Notes under the pieces: generated by a model
What the model was told of the DNA's origin: nothing
The model's input: only the letters and a program-made list of their open reading frames with translations
Databases searched by the model: none
Assembly (NCBI GenBank): GCA_963709995.1
Contig: CAVPYN010000011.1
Coordinates: 248,001 to 312,000, forward strand
Origin: JAUIIK01 sp963709995
Lineage (GTDB): Bacteria; Chloroflexota; Chloroflexia; Thermomicrobiales; CFX8
Reading direction: 5' to 3'
DNA length: 64,000 nucleotides
Part shown: one piece after another, positions 46,138 to 55,894 of the stretch
How positions within the stretch are numbered: position 1 is the first letter of the stretch
How the letters are laid out: each line of letters begins with the position of its first letter
Translations under genes and position numbers: made by a program

Positions 46138-47274
46138 CTAGAAGTCCTCGAACGCCGATCCGGCTCGCCAATCGTCGGGGCCAGAAGCGACGCGCCCGTT
46201 GCCACCGCTGACGCTGGATCGAATACCGCTGGCGACGTTGTTCGCTCCTCCACTGACGCTGGAGGCGTCTCCGCTAGCCACGTTTGTGCCCCCACCGCTG
46301 ACGCTCGACCAGAGACCACTGGCGACATTGTCACCGCCTCCACTGATGCTGGCGACGACACCATTCGCCCGGTTGAGATATCCGCCACTGACGCTGGAGC
46401 CTGGGCCGCTCGCTGAGTTGAGATTGCCACCGCTGACGCTGGAGTATTGGCCTCCAGCCTCATTTTCGATGCCACCATTTACGCTGGATTGCTGACCACT
46501 GGCCACGTTTATGTTCCCGCCGCTGACGCTGGATTCGAGACCGCTCGCGACGTTGCCAGCGCCTCCACTCACGCTGGAACTGGTTGCACTGGCGGTGTTG
46601 CCGTTTCCGCCGCTCACACTCGTATATCTGTTGCTGGAAATGTTGTTCTGCCCACCACTCACGCTGGACACGATACCGTTCGCCTGATTGTTGAATCCGC
46701 CCGTGACGCTGGCATAGACGTTGCTGATCTGGTTGCGGGCACCGGCCACAAACCCTCCCCAACTGCTGTAGCCGTGATCCACACCAACAACGATGTTATG
46801 TGAACCAGTGCGCTGGAATCCCTGGCTGTTCTCGTTGTAGCCAACGATCAGGTTGCCAGTTCCGTTCTGGGAGTCCGTCTTATCCAGCCCGTTGACGATC
46901 TCGACATTGCAACCACTGAACCGGGCATTGCCGCCGTTATCCGACAGGCAGTCCGGCACCTGCGCTTCCAGTGCGCTCAAACGCGCCTCGACATCCACCG
47001 CGGCAGCGCCGCCGCCCAGTTCGACGAGCTGCTCGATCGGCGTACAGTTCGGCGGCAGTCCCGGCAAAATGATCCGCGCGACTCCAGTGTAGCCATTGAC
47101 ACAAGCGTGCACGTTCCCGCTCGCGTCGTGGGTCGCTGCTGCATCTTCTGCAGTCAACGTCGTGGCCACCAGCCCCACCAGCGCTACACCAATGCCGATC
47201 CCGATGCCCAGCACCAGAATCAGCCCAACCACCGCCACCTTCGACCGCTCAAGCAAGGCTCCACCTGATCGCAT
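46138..47274 (-). CDS. Secreted or surface repeat protein with 16-residue SVSGG repeats
   Basis: 378 residues. Helix at about 11-40 (VAVVGLILVLGIGIGIGVAL) is a signal or anchor; residues 50-110 contain CVNGYTGVARIILPG and a short coiled segment with two Cys pairs. From about residue 180 to 365 come around twelve tandem 16-residue repeats (pattern SVSGGxxNxASGxxSS), like the YadA-head/Hep_Hag beta-roll of trimeric adhesins. It ends DDWRAGSAFEDF. The repeats lack a membrane anchor at the C-terminus, so attachment is through the N-terminal helix. GGAAGGGATAGG precedes ATG 47274. Probable surface adhesin or stalk. Confidence 0.8.
   Translation of the reverse strand: MRSGGALLERSKVAVVGLILVLGIGIGIGVALVGLVATTLTAEDAAATHDASGNVHACVNGYTGVARIILPGLPPNCTPIEQLVELGGGAAAVDVEARLSALEAQVPDCLSDNGGNARFSGCNVEIVNGLDKTDSQNGTGNLIVGYNENSQGFQRTGSHNIVVGVDHGYSSWGGFVAGARNQISNVYASVTGGFNNQANGIVSSVSGGQNNISSNRYTSVSGGNGNTASATSSSVSGGAGNVASGLESSVSGGNINVASGQQSSVNGGIENEAGGQYSSVSGGNLNSASGPGSSVSGGYLNRANGVVASISGGGDNVASGLWSSVSGGGTNVASGDASSVSGGANNVASGIRSSVSGGNGRVASGPDDWRAGSAFEDF
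46170..46740 (-). repeat. Tandem 48-bp coding repeats
   Basis: About twelve units with a 48-bp period inside the SVSGG protein gene; CCGCTGACGCTGGA-like cores recur on the plus strand. Units are diverged, with purifying conservation of the SVSGG core, so they are old coding repeats, not a CRISPR array. Confidence 0.75.
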
Positions 47275-47485
47275 CGCCTATCCCTTCCCTGGGACTGAAT
47301 TGTGTCGCATCGTTTCCACGTTCGCTGACCGGCCTGACAATAGATTGAGAGGAGGACCGAACACAAGTGGCAATACCTTCGATCCTGTTGTTGAATGCCC
47401 GGCAGACAACACGAACGGTAACTCGAGTTCGTTCGTCTGCACGAATCACTCTTCTCGGCCGGGACTCGCCCGCGAGCAACTGCGT

Positions 47486-48265
47486 TTACTCGTTCTCCCC
47501 TATCGGGAATTGAGTTAGAAACGCACGCAAGTGAGGAAGCACCAGATCACTACGGTAGAAACTCTGATTGTGATCGAGATCCGGAACTGAAATGAAGACT
47601 GCCTGGGGGATGATCTGACCGGCAATCTCTGCCTCGTCGTATACGACATCATCCTCGCCAGCGTACACCAGCACCGGGATCTGCAGCGCGGGCAGGAACT
47701 CTTCGACCGATTCTTCGTACTGCCGGGCCTGAACGATTGTGATGTACGGCCGGGTCGCCTGCTCCAGAATCTGCTCGCGAACTGTTTCGGGCAGATTTGG
47801 GTTCTCTTGCGTGAATGCGTTCGCCAACGCTTCGGGACCACGCTCAAAGTCAGCCAGCCGCTCAGATATCAAACCGGTCGGCGGTCGAATCGGTCCGCCG
47901 ATGGTCATGAGCGAGATCAGCCGTTCCGGAGCAATGGTCGCGAGCCAGTAACCGGCCCGGGCGCCCATTGAGAAGCCCAACACGTGGGCACGGTCGATGT
48001 CGAGATCATCGAGCACGCAAGGCACATCGGAGGCCATCCTGGTAATCACATATTGCTTCGGATCATCCGGCGCGTCGCTGCGGCCGTGGCCGCGGGGATC
48101 GATCATGACCAGCGTATAGTCGTCCCGCAGCCCTTCGACGTAGCCAAGGTCGCGCCAGTTACGCAGCGCGTTCATGAATCCTGCGTAGAGCACAATCGCT
48201 GGCCCGTTGCCCTCCACTTCGTAGTAGATCTTGACACCGTCATCGGGATTCGTCGCGTATGGCAC
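47486..48265 (-). CDS. Alpha/beta-fold hydrolase
   Basis: 259 residues. Nucleophile in VLGFSMGARAGYWLA, acid in VYAGEDDVVYDEAEI, His in VPDLDHNQSFYRSD, with the oxyanion segment YAGFMNALRNWRD. Resembles lipase/esterase and haloperoxidase-like small hydrolases. GTG 48265 (AGAGG 7 bases upstream) begins the conserved PYATNPDDGVKIYYEV; ATG 48280 is the alternative. It runs the same way as the methyltransferase upstream (74 bp gap) and may be co-transcribed. Confidence 0.88.
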   Translation of the reverse strand: MPYATNPDDGVKIYYEVEGNGPAIVLYAGFMNALRNWRDLGYVEGLRDDYTLVMIDPRGHGRSDAPDDPKQYVITRMASDVPCVLDDLDIDRAHVLGFSMGARAGYWLATIAPERLISLMTIGGPIRPPTGLISERLADFERGPEALANAFTQENPNLPETVREQILEQATRPYITIVQARQYEESVEEFLPALQIPVLVYAGEDDVVYDEAEIAGQIIPQAVFISVPDLDHNQSFYRSDLVLPHLRAFLTQFPIGENE

Positions 48266-48338
48266 GGTAACGCCTCTCATTCCTTTTCTACCCGCCCAAG
48301 AGGCTAGCACCGATGTCGGTGAGATGAAGCTTGAAGGA

Positions 48339-49184
48339 TCAGAAGCTCCCGGAATCCGGCCTGGTTGTCACCAGCAACATGTGGGCGCTCAACCCCCGCA
48401 GAACCGGCTCGGATTCCGTCGCACGGGCGGCGGCGAGCAAGAGGTCTTGATGTTCCTGTGTTTCCCAGCGACGGCTGTCGCCAGAGAGCCAGCCCGGCAT
48501 GCCTTCGATGCCGTAGAGCGTCTCAACCAGGAGACCCGCTTCGCGGGCCTCTGCCTCAAGTTCATCTGGATGATGAAAGTATGCCGTCGTGAACCATCCG
48601 GGAACGCCCTCTGGATTCCGATGCTGCCCGGTGTCGAGATCATCCAGTACGATCTCCTGAAATCGGGGATCAGTCAAACTACCGGTGACCAGACCATCAA
48701 AGAGGGACGCGAAACGCGAGATCCCCGCCACGAAACAGAGCCCGCCCGGGCGCAGCACGCGCCGCGCCTCGGACAATGCCAGGACACGATCATGTCGCTC
48801 GGTCAGATGATAGAGGGGACCGAACATCAGCACGACGTCAACCGAGGCATCGGATTCATCGAGTGCCCGGGCATCGCCGAACGCACAGGTGAACGGATGA
48901 TCCAACTGGTTCGCTACTTCGCGCGCCCGCTCGATATGTCGCTCCACCGGGTCGATCAGGTGGACCTGGTGCCCGTCAACGGCCAGCCATTCGGCATGTA
49001 CACCAGCCGCGCCGCCAACATCGAGAATCCGCAGCGGACCTTCGGGCAGATGGCGCCGTACGAGTTCACGGGTGCGCTCGAATTCGATCCAGCCCGCGCC
49101 GCCACGTAGCCGGTTCTGCTCGTCTACCTGGTTCTCGTAGTGGTTGACGATCTCTCGCTCAGCCGCAAAGTGATCCTCTGACAT
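48339..49184 (-). CDS. Class I SAM-dependent methyltransferase
   Basis: 281 residues. SAM motif I is RILDVGGAAGVHAEWL, the acidic second strand VHLIDPVERHIERA, motif for adenine FGDARALDESDASVD and the catalytic-side VVLMFGPLYHLTERHDR. A C-terminal helical cap (GVPGWFTTAYFHHPDELEAE) is also seen in small-molecule methyltransferases of this type. The substrate is unknown. No distinctive partner gene except the hydrolase downstream. Confidence 0.9.
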   Translation of the reverse strand: MSEDHFAAEREIVNHYENQVDEQNRLRGGAGWIEFERTRELVRRHLPEGPLRILDVGGAAGVHAEWLAVDGHQVHLIDPVERHIERAREVANQLDHPFTCAFGDARALDESDASVDVVLMFGPLYHLTERHDRVLALSEARRVLRPGGLCFVAGISRFASLFDGLVTGSLTDPRFQEIVLDDLDTGQHRNPEGVPGWFTTAYFHHPDELEAEAREAGLLVETLYGIEGMPGWLSGDSRRWETQEHQDLLLAAARATESEPVLRGLSAHMLLVTTRPDSGSF

Positions 49185-49341
49185 CGCCTCGCTGCCCCTC
49201 CACTTCTACCGCCGTCGAGCGAGTCAGTGCGACGCAGAGTGTCGGGGCTGTGGATCGATATTCGGCCCTGACAACCTGCCGGGAGTTGGCCAGGCGTGGC
49301 CATCGCCAGCCACGGTCACTACACCGCTGCCTGACGATGCC

Positions 49342-52148
49342 TCACGGGCTCGGAAGCACCGTCACCGCCTGGGTGTAACTGAACTCCACTCCATCGATCG
49401 TCGCTCCGGTCAGCGTCGCCTCGGTGTCTTCCACGCTAAGGTCGAGATCCTGGATCGGAAACGACGCGATCACATCGAGATAGCCGTCGCCGTTGCGGTC
49501 CTGGATCTTTGCCGGGTGCCAGGTGTCGTCGTCCGACCACCAGCCGATTGGCGAAGCGCCCGCGAAAACCAGCGAATTCGGGTTCGTCGACGAAGCATCG
49601 AACGCCCCGGTCCCATAGATTACGACGTGCACATGGCCGGGGTCGCTGAGGGTTATCTTGTTGTCCGGATCGCCCGGAGCGATGTCCATTTCCGGCGGGT
49701 GCGACGGACAGCCGAAGCAGACCGAATTCAGATCGAAGCTCCACCCTTTCTTATCAAGGAAAAAGTCCTTGCGCGGGACGCCGACGCTGCACTTCTCATA
49801 CTCCCATGTCGCGCTATTGTCCTGGGTCGGCGTGCAGGACTTCGAGGTCGAATCCATGATGTTTTTCAACAGCTTGCTACTGGGAAAACCAGACGACTTC
49901 TGGGTAATCTGTCGGAAACAGTCGCCGTCTTTGTTGTTGTCGGTGTAGTACTGATATTCCTGATGCCCCGGGGATCCGCAGTCGTCATTATTGAGATACC
50001 AGAAGACATCCATCTCCCAGAGCGCCGGTGAAAGCGTCTGGTAGACCCAGAGGGCCGTCCCGCGCCGGCCTTCGCTCGTCAGGTATCGTGTCACCCAGGC
50101 GTCGGCGGGATCCCACGCGCCTGAGTCCTTCTGCTGGGCGACATAGGTCATGAGCCCAAGATCGCCGACGACATAGGCGCGGCTCGTGTTCATCGCATCT
50201 TTGTTGTTCTCGGTCATCGTCGTGTACTCGGTGAGCGCCTCAGACCATTTGCCCTGGAAGCTGTCACTGCTCGACGCCGAGATCCCGAGGGTGATGGCGG
50301 CAGAGAGAAGGCCGCTGATGACCGAGCCTCCGGGGCCAAAGGCGGGGCCCAGCTTCAGCGGCAGCATGAAGAGCGACTCGAAGGTCGCATCGATCTTCTT
50401 CTCCTTGAGGTCTTCGCCATAGAGCTTCTGGGAGACCGAATCGAGCTCATTCTTGCCGTCGGCATAGATATTGTCGTAGAGCGTCAGGAGATCCGCGTAG
50501 TAGTCGGAGACCGACTGCGCCAGCCCCAACTCGCCGACGAGCTGTTTGGCGACCGTGTTCCAGTCCACCAGTGTCAACCCCGAGGGCGGCGTGATCGGGC
50601 TCTCCCCGCCGAGCGTCTCGCAGGTGTCGGTCGGCAGAGCAGTCCAGTCGACCCACTGATTGTCGTCCGAGCCATTGAGCAGACAGGTTTGATAGTTAGA
50701 GAGAGTGTTGGCATCGGTCGAGTACTGTCCCCGTAGCGTCTGGTCCGCCAAGCTCAGTGTCAGGTAGGCGTTGATGAAGTCATAGGCCGTCAGCTGATCA
50801 CCGGTGAATGCGGTGAAGCCATAGGAGGCAGGCCGTACCCAGCCAGTCGTCGCCGAGCTGTCGTAGGACCAGGTGCGGATGCCATAGAGGCCACGCGCGA
50901 TCAGATCGGCATCCTTGTCACCATCGATGTCACCGGTCTGGATGGTCAAGTAGTTGCCGGCGGCGCTCCAGTGACTGTCCTTTAGCTCCGGCTGTGCGCG
51001 GGTGAGGGCGTCCCATTCACTGCCGCTCCAGCTGTAGGCGTCGATTCCAGCCGAAGAGCGTCCCAGCAGTTCAGCCTTCCCATCGCCGTTGATATCGGCT
51101 GCCTGGATCGTCGCGTAGTATCTGGCTTTGTCCCAGCCGTTGTCGTCCGACCAGGCAGGGCTATTGTCCTTGAGGTTTGTCCAGTCCGACCCATTCCAGC
51201 TGTAGGCATCCATTCCTTTTGCAGCACGGCCGAGTAGTTCGGCCTTGCCGTCGCCATTGATATCGGCCGTTTGAATCGTTGAGTAGTACGGCTCTTTCCC
51301 CCAGCCCTCTTTATCGCTCCACTTCGGGCTCTTCGACTTGAGGAACTTCCAGGAGCTGCCGGTCCATTCGTAGGTATCCATGCCGTCCACACCCCGGGCA
51401 AGAAGCTCGGCCTTACCGTCACCGTCGATGTCGCCGGTCTGGATGGTTGAGTAGAAACGATGCTTCTCCCAACCCTCTTTATCACTCCAGGGAGGGTTCT
51501 TCGAATCGATCTTGGTCCAGTCGCTACCCGACCACTCCCAGGTCTCGATGCCCGAGGAACTGCGGGCGAGAAGTTCGGCCGCGCCATCGCCGTCGATGTC
51601 CCCCGTCTGGATCGTCGCGTAGTACTTCTCTTGTTTCCAGCCAGAGCTATTGCCCCAGTCCGGGCTTGCCGTTGCTAGCTGCGTCCAGGCAGATCCGCTC
51701 CACTCATAAGTTTCCAGGCCCTTTGAGGAACGGCCAATCAACTCGGCTTTGCCGTCGCCATCGATATCTGCCGTCTGGATCGTCGCGTAATGCTCCGCTT
51801 TCGTCCAACCTGCATCATCGAACGGGCCGCTGTCGGACACGCTCGACCACAGGCCGAGCGTCGCGTCCCAGGAATCGACCGTCATGCCATTCGGCCCACG
51901 CGCCAGCAGTTCGTCGGAGCCATCACCATCGATATCGGCCATCTGAATCGTCGAGTAGTACTCGGCGGCGGTCCAGCCAGCTCCGTCAGTCCACTGCGGC
52001 AGGGTAAACGTTAGGCCAGCCGATGAGTTGTAGTTGTAATCCGACGCGTCGACCTGAGCCGCTATGGGCTGCTGGCTGGATTGACGGTGACCGGCAAGGC
52101 AGGGCTCAACGTCGCAGCGATGAACAGCCCGAATACCAATAAGCGCAT
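49342..52148 (-). CDS. Large secreted FG-GAP/VCBS repeat protein
   Basis: About 935 residues. Residues about 55-450 carry seven calcium-binding FG-GAP-type repeats (ADIDGDGKAELIGRSS, GDIDGDGAAELLARSS and similar) alternating with WSGSxW segments, a beta-propeller of integrin-alpha type. The C-terminal 480 residues are a separate domain of unknown function with another NGDGYLDV loop. ATG 52148 opens a signal peptide (MRLLVFGLFIAATLSPALPV) in a different frame; a one-base shift near 52080 joins it to the main frame, which otherwise begins with an unconvincing N-terminus. Probably extracellular, perhaps for adhesion or glycan binding. Confidence 0.8.
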
Positions 52149-52297
52149 GAGATTCGACTTCCGTTCTCTGGATCAATCCTCTGAAGTGGCACCCGGGCGT
52201 GCCCGCGGCAGCGTAGCACGGAAGATCGGACGGTCATCACGAGCGAATTGGAGTTGCCAATCCCCCACGAAGATCTGACGTTGGGGCGGATCGGGAA

Positions 52298-52885
52298 CTA
52301 TGCAGTCCCAGCGAGCGCGGCGATCACACGCTCTGTGACGGTACTCCAGGGGCGAGCTGGGATCGAAATCTGACCACATCGACTAGCTTCCTCACGCAGC
52401 CAGTCGCTGTAGAGCTGACTGACACGTGCGCGATCGGGCTGTGGACTGCCTTCGCGGGCTTCGAAATTGCGGCTGATCTGGTCTGCGTCTTCGTACAGGA
52501 AAATGCCGCGCACACGGCCCTCGGCTGGATGTCCGCAGAATGATTTGCGAGCTGCAAACGACGGCAACAGGAAGTCGCCCTCATAGATCGTCGGAATAGC
52601 GCCGTCGAGATGGTTGCGAAGAACCGGTTCCAGCGCCATCGACATGACCTCGCCGTAGGTCGTCATCGCCTCGACCTTGCGCTGATCGTCCATCGCCCGC
52701 CAGCCCTCGGGATCCTGATTGAACGCATGCACCGCCGGATACTGCTCCGGCGTCGTCATCCGCTCCAGTACCCGCTGGAAATCGTCAACCTCTGTCAGAC
52801 CGACTTCGAAGCGACGCGCAAGTTCGAATGCAGCCGTCGATTTCCCGACGCCAGCACCGGCGCCTCCGCCAATCAGGAGGTCCAT
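52298..52885 (-). CDS. P-loop kinase, 2-phosphoglycerate kinase-like
   Basis: 195 residues from ATG 52885. Walker A is GGGAGAGVGKSTAAFELARR; the next conserved acid lies in GLTEVDDFQRVLERM. Later YEGDFLLPSFAAR and DRARVSQLYSDWLREEA resemble AAA-like small-molecule kinases of the 2-phosphoglycerate-kinase type. ATG 52885 starts at the fold boundary; the longer frame adds 15 residues of no family sense. The following sequence is the decayed gamma-glutamyltransferase, and the kinase precedes a repeat-dense region. Confidence 0.75.
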   Translation of the reverse strand: MDLLIGGGAGAGVGKSTAAFELARRFEVGLTEVDDFQRVLERMTTPEQYPAVHAFNQDPEGWRAMDDQRKVEAMTTYGEVMSMALEPVLRNHLDGAIPTIYEGDFLLPSFAARKSFCGHPAEGRVRGIFLYEDADQISRNFEAREGSPQPDRARVSQLYSDWLREEASRCGQISIPARPWSTVTERVIAALAGTA

Positions 52886-52916
52886 CCTGGTGGCAGGACG
52901 CGCACGTCCTGCAAAG

Positions 52917-54574
52917 CTACTCGACGCCAATCACCGCACCGAACGCGCCCGGATAGTCGCCTCCGTGACGGGCGCCATCTTCGTCTATGAAGATCGCATT
53001 GGGACGAGCGAAGTGGCCGGTGAAACCGGGGAAACCAGCACCCGCGCCGCCGTAACTGATGAACTCGTGAACCCGTTCGACATCGTGACCGCGCCGCTCC
53101 AGATTCACTGAGCACCTCGGGATCGATGCGGTCGTCGGCGCAGAGTCGCGGCGTCGAGTAGTCGATGCGTGGCGACCGAGACCGCCTCCTGCGGCTTCAT
53201 CCCGAATTCGAGCACATTCAGGGCCACCTGACTGACGGCATTGGTGATCCGGCGCGCGCCCGGGCGCTCCAACGGCCAGCACCGGCTTGCCGTCGCGCTC
53301 GACGATCATCGGCGTCATGTTGGTCAGCGGCCGCTTGCCCGGTTCGAGGCTGTTCGGGGCGCCGGGATTTGCGTCGAACCAGTTGAGCGAGCAGCTCGGA
53401 ATGACACCGGTGCTGCCAGCCACGCCGAAGCCCTCGAAACCGCCGATGCAGGTCTGGGTATGTGAGACCATATTGCCCTGAGCATCGACAGCGCAGATAT
53501 TGGTCGTGCCGCCACCAGCGGACGCGCGCCAACTAGCGGGAACGCCCAAGCGAACCCGGTTTCACCTTCGTCCATCGCCCTGATCCATCTGAATCTCGCC
53601 CCGTCGCTGTTCGGTGAACTCGTCCGACAGCAATCGCATCGACCGGGATCTCGTTGAAGTCGGGATCACCGAGATAGGCGTCGCGGTCGGCAAATGCCAG
53701 CCGATAGGCTTCGCCGATGACATGCAAGGCATTCGGCGCTGTTGTGACCCATCCCGGCCAGATCAAAGCCGTCCAGGATCTGCAGGCTCTCTATCGTCGT
53801 CAGTCCCGGCGACGGCATCGGCACGGCCAGCAGATCGTAGTCGCGGAATTTGCCACGCAGCACCGGCAAGATGTTCGCTTGATAGCTGGCCAGATCGCTT
53901 TCTTCAATCACGCCCGCCACGATCCCGCACTGCCCGGACCAATTCGCGTCCGATCTCGCCCTCATAGAAAGCACGCGGCCCATCATCAGCAATCGCACGT
54001 AACGTCCGCGCAAGATCTGTCTGCTGGATGACGTGCTTGCCGCCGGTCAGCGGAGAGTCGTTGTTATAGAGGAAGGCTCGAGCCGAATCAGGGTTCTCGC
54101 GCAGCGCCTGCAAGCACTGTGAAATCCGCAGTGCCATGAAGAAATCGAGCGGCATCGACTCCGCCAGTGCAATCGCTGGCTCCATCGATCGTGCAAGCGA
54201 GATCGTCCCGAACCGTTCCAGCGCCGTCGACAAGCCCGGCGACCGTCCCTGGCACGCCGATCGCCAGCGGCCCCTGGAAGGCACTCGCCCGGCTTCCGGT
54301 CGCCCATGTGCTCCTGCTTCGACGCCATCGGCGCCCTGCCGGTGAACTCGACGACTTGCGGCTCGCCATCAATCGGCCTGAAGACGGTGTAGCCCGCCCC
54401 GCCGATCGTGCACTGGTACGGCTCCATAACCGCCATGCACCAGCCCATCGTCACGACTGCGTCAATGGCGTTCCCACCCTCGGCCAGCACCTGCGCCCCG
54501 GCCCGCGCCGCCGCCTCCTGCTTCGCCACGACCATCCCGCCGCTGGACTGAACCGCGCTCTTCTCCGTCTCCAC
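52917..54574 (-). pseudogene. Gamma-glutamyltransferase, multiply frameshifted
   Basis: The family runs across several frames on the minus strand. Start METEKSAVQSSGGMVVAKQE, then LAEGGNAIDAVVTMGWCMAV, MPLDFFMALRISQCLQALRE, a DGPRAFYEGEIGRELVRAVR block, ALHVIGEAYRLAFADRDAYL, the catalytic Thr in GGGTTNICAVDAQGNMVSHT and a C-terminal GYVA-equivalent GGAGAGFPGF. The order matches a gamma-glutamyltransferase (proenzyme, autoprocessing Thr), but at least five one-base shifts separate the pieces. Either a decaying gene or indel-rich assembly. It would split glutathione or gamma-glutamyl peptides. Confidence 0.8.
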
Positions 54575-54703
54575 CGTGACACAGTGAATGTCATCTTTCT
54601 GTGCTCCTGCCCTGATGCTATCTTTGGTATGTGCATCTTAGCGCGGACCGCTGCGTGTACTCTGCGCTTTGCCCGCCCCAAGTCGGTGTTCCAAGCCTCA
54701 CCG

Positions 54704-55156
54704 CTGTCATTTCGACCGGAGCGGAGGCCTTGCGACGCGTAGTGGAGAAATCTCAACCAGATGACGCCCCGGACCTCCTGTGGGTCAAGTCGTCGTACCA
54801 TCCTTGGCTCAGGTCCCGCCAATCCCGATTCATACCCTCGATCAGCTTGATCTTCTTCTCTCGTCGCCACTTCTTGATCTGCTTCTCGCGTGCGATCGCC
54901 TGGTGCACTTCCGGAAAATCCTCGAAGTAGACGAGCCGGTCGATGTTGTAGCGAGCAGCAAATCCCGACGACCTTGTTGTTCTTGTGCTGCCAGACACGG
55001 ATCTCAAGATCGTTCGTCATACCAACGTACAGCCGCCTTGTCTTGCTCGCGAGGATATAGATAAAGTAGGTATGGCTTCGTGACACTGGCTGCTACCCTT
55101 TGGCCGAGATTTCTCCACTGCGCTCCGCGGAGCCTCCGCTCCGGTCGAAATGACAG
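54704..55156. mobile_element. Small element: GIY-YIG gene flush between 51-bp inverted repeats
   Basis: The terminal repeats are 54704-54754 and 55106-55156, inverted, both 51 bp. Their outer 24 bases (CTGTCATTTCGACCGGAGCG and on) and inner 14 (AGTGGAGAAATCTC) are identical; 13 central bases differ. The GIY-YIG gene lies between and its stop codon falls at the left repeat's inner edge. A degenerate single end is at 15181-15205. No target duplication was found by eye. Structure seen; mobility is inferred from a similar arrangement in other genomes. Confidence 0.6.
54753..55086 (-). pseudogene. GIY-YIG nuclease, one frameshift
   Basis: From GTG 55086 (VSRSHTYFIYILASKTRRLY) to VGMTNDLEIRVWQHKNNK, then after a shift near 54965 FAARYNIDRLVYFEDFPEVH, REKQIKKWRREKKIKLIEGM and NRDWRDLSQGWYDDLT, ending at the left terminal repeat. 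All GIY-YIG motifs are present: the IYILAS/YVGMT strand, the Arg in EIRVWQHK and the metal Glu in the REKQIKKW block. About 110 residues, as in the small UPF0213-like class. A single indel suggests a sequencing artefact or recent decay. Confidence 0.8.
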
Positions 55157-55325
55157 AAGTGAATTCTTGATTTTCAACTGCTGCAGCTGAGCGATGTTAC
55201 TGTTGCAGCCGCAGGGACTCGAAAATGTCGAATCTGTCACTCCGATCCCTTCGGCTTTCCTCGGGGCGGGCTCGTAGGAGATCCCATCTCGCCATTTCGA
55301 TTGTAGGCAAAGGAGCCGCACCACT

Positions 55326-55846
55326 GTGAAGCGAGTCCTGATCACCGGCATGTCGGGCATTGGAAAATCGACAGTGGTCGAGGATTGGTCGCCCGCGGCT
55401 ACAGGCGGTCGACGCCGACCAATGCGGACTATCGGGAATGGTGATCGCACGCGGGAGACGAGCTCGACCGGCCCGGGACCCGGGAAGGACTGGGTCTGGC
55501 GCGAAGACCGGATTCAGGAGCTGCTATCGACCGAAGACCGCTGACATCCTGTTCGTCGCCGGAACGTCGCCGAACCAGGGCAAGTTCTATCCGCAGTTCG
55601 ATCACGTCATCCTGCTCTCCGCGCCGGCCGAAGTGATCGTCGAGCGCTTGACCACACGGACGACCAACCCGTTTGGCAAGCGGCCCGGTGAACTTGAGCG
55701 CACGATGCATTGCTGGATACCATCGAGCCACTACTGCGACAGGGCGCCGGGCACGAGATCGACACTACCGCGACGGTCGACGACGTCGTCACCAGATCCT
55801 CCAGATCGCGGGAGCCCAGGTCATAATCTGCTCAGCCGTGTGCTAG
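55326..55846 (+). pseudogene. P-loop small-molecule kinase, frameshifted
   Basis: GTG 55326 opens VKRVLITGMSGIGKSTVVED (Walker A). After a shift, DWVWREDRIQELLSTED and then in another frame ADILFVAGTSPNQGKFYPQF follow, with HVILLSAPAEVIVERLTTRT and a tail near DDVVT and QIAGAQVIICSAV. At least three frame changes. Fold is shikimate-kinase-like; the reaction is unknown. Confidence 0.65.
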
Positions 55847-55894
55847 AACCATCGCCACATGACGCATGACTGGACCACTATCAGGGAGAAGACG

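Noticed and set aside
46170..46740. CRISPR-like regular 48-bp repeats
   Set aside because: Repeats are diverged, in frame and encode SVSGG units; there are no unique spacers between constant repeats and no cas genes.
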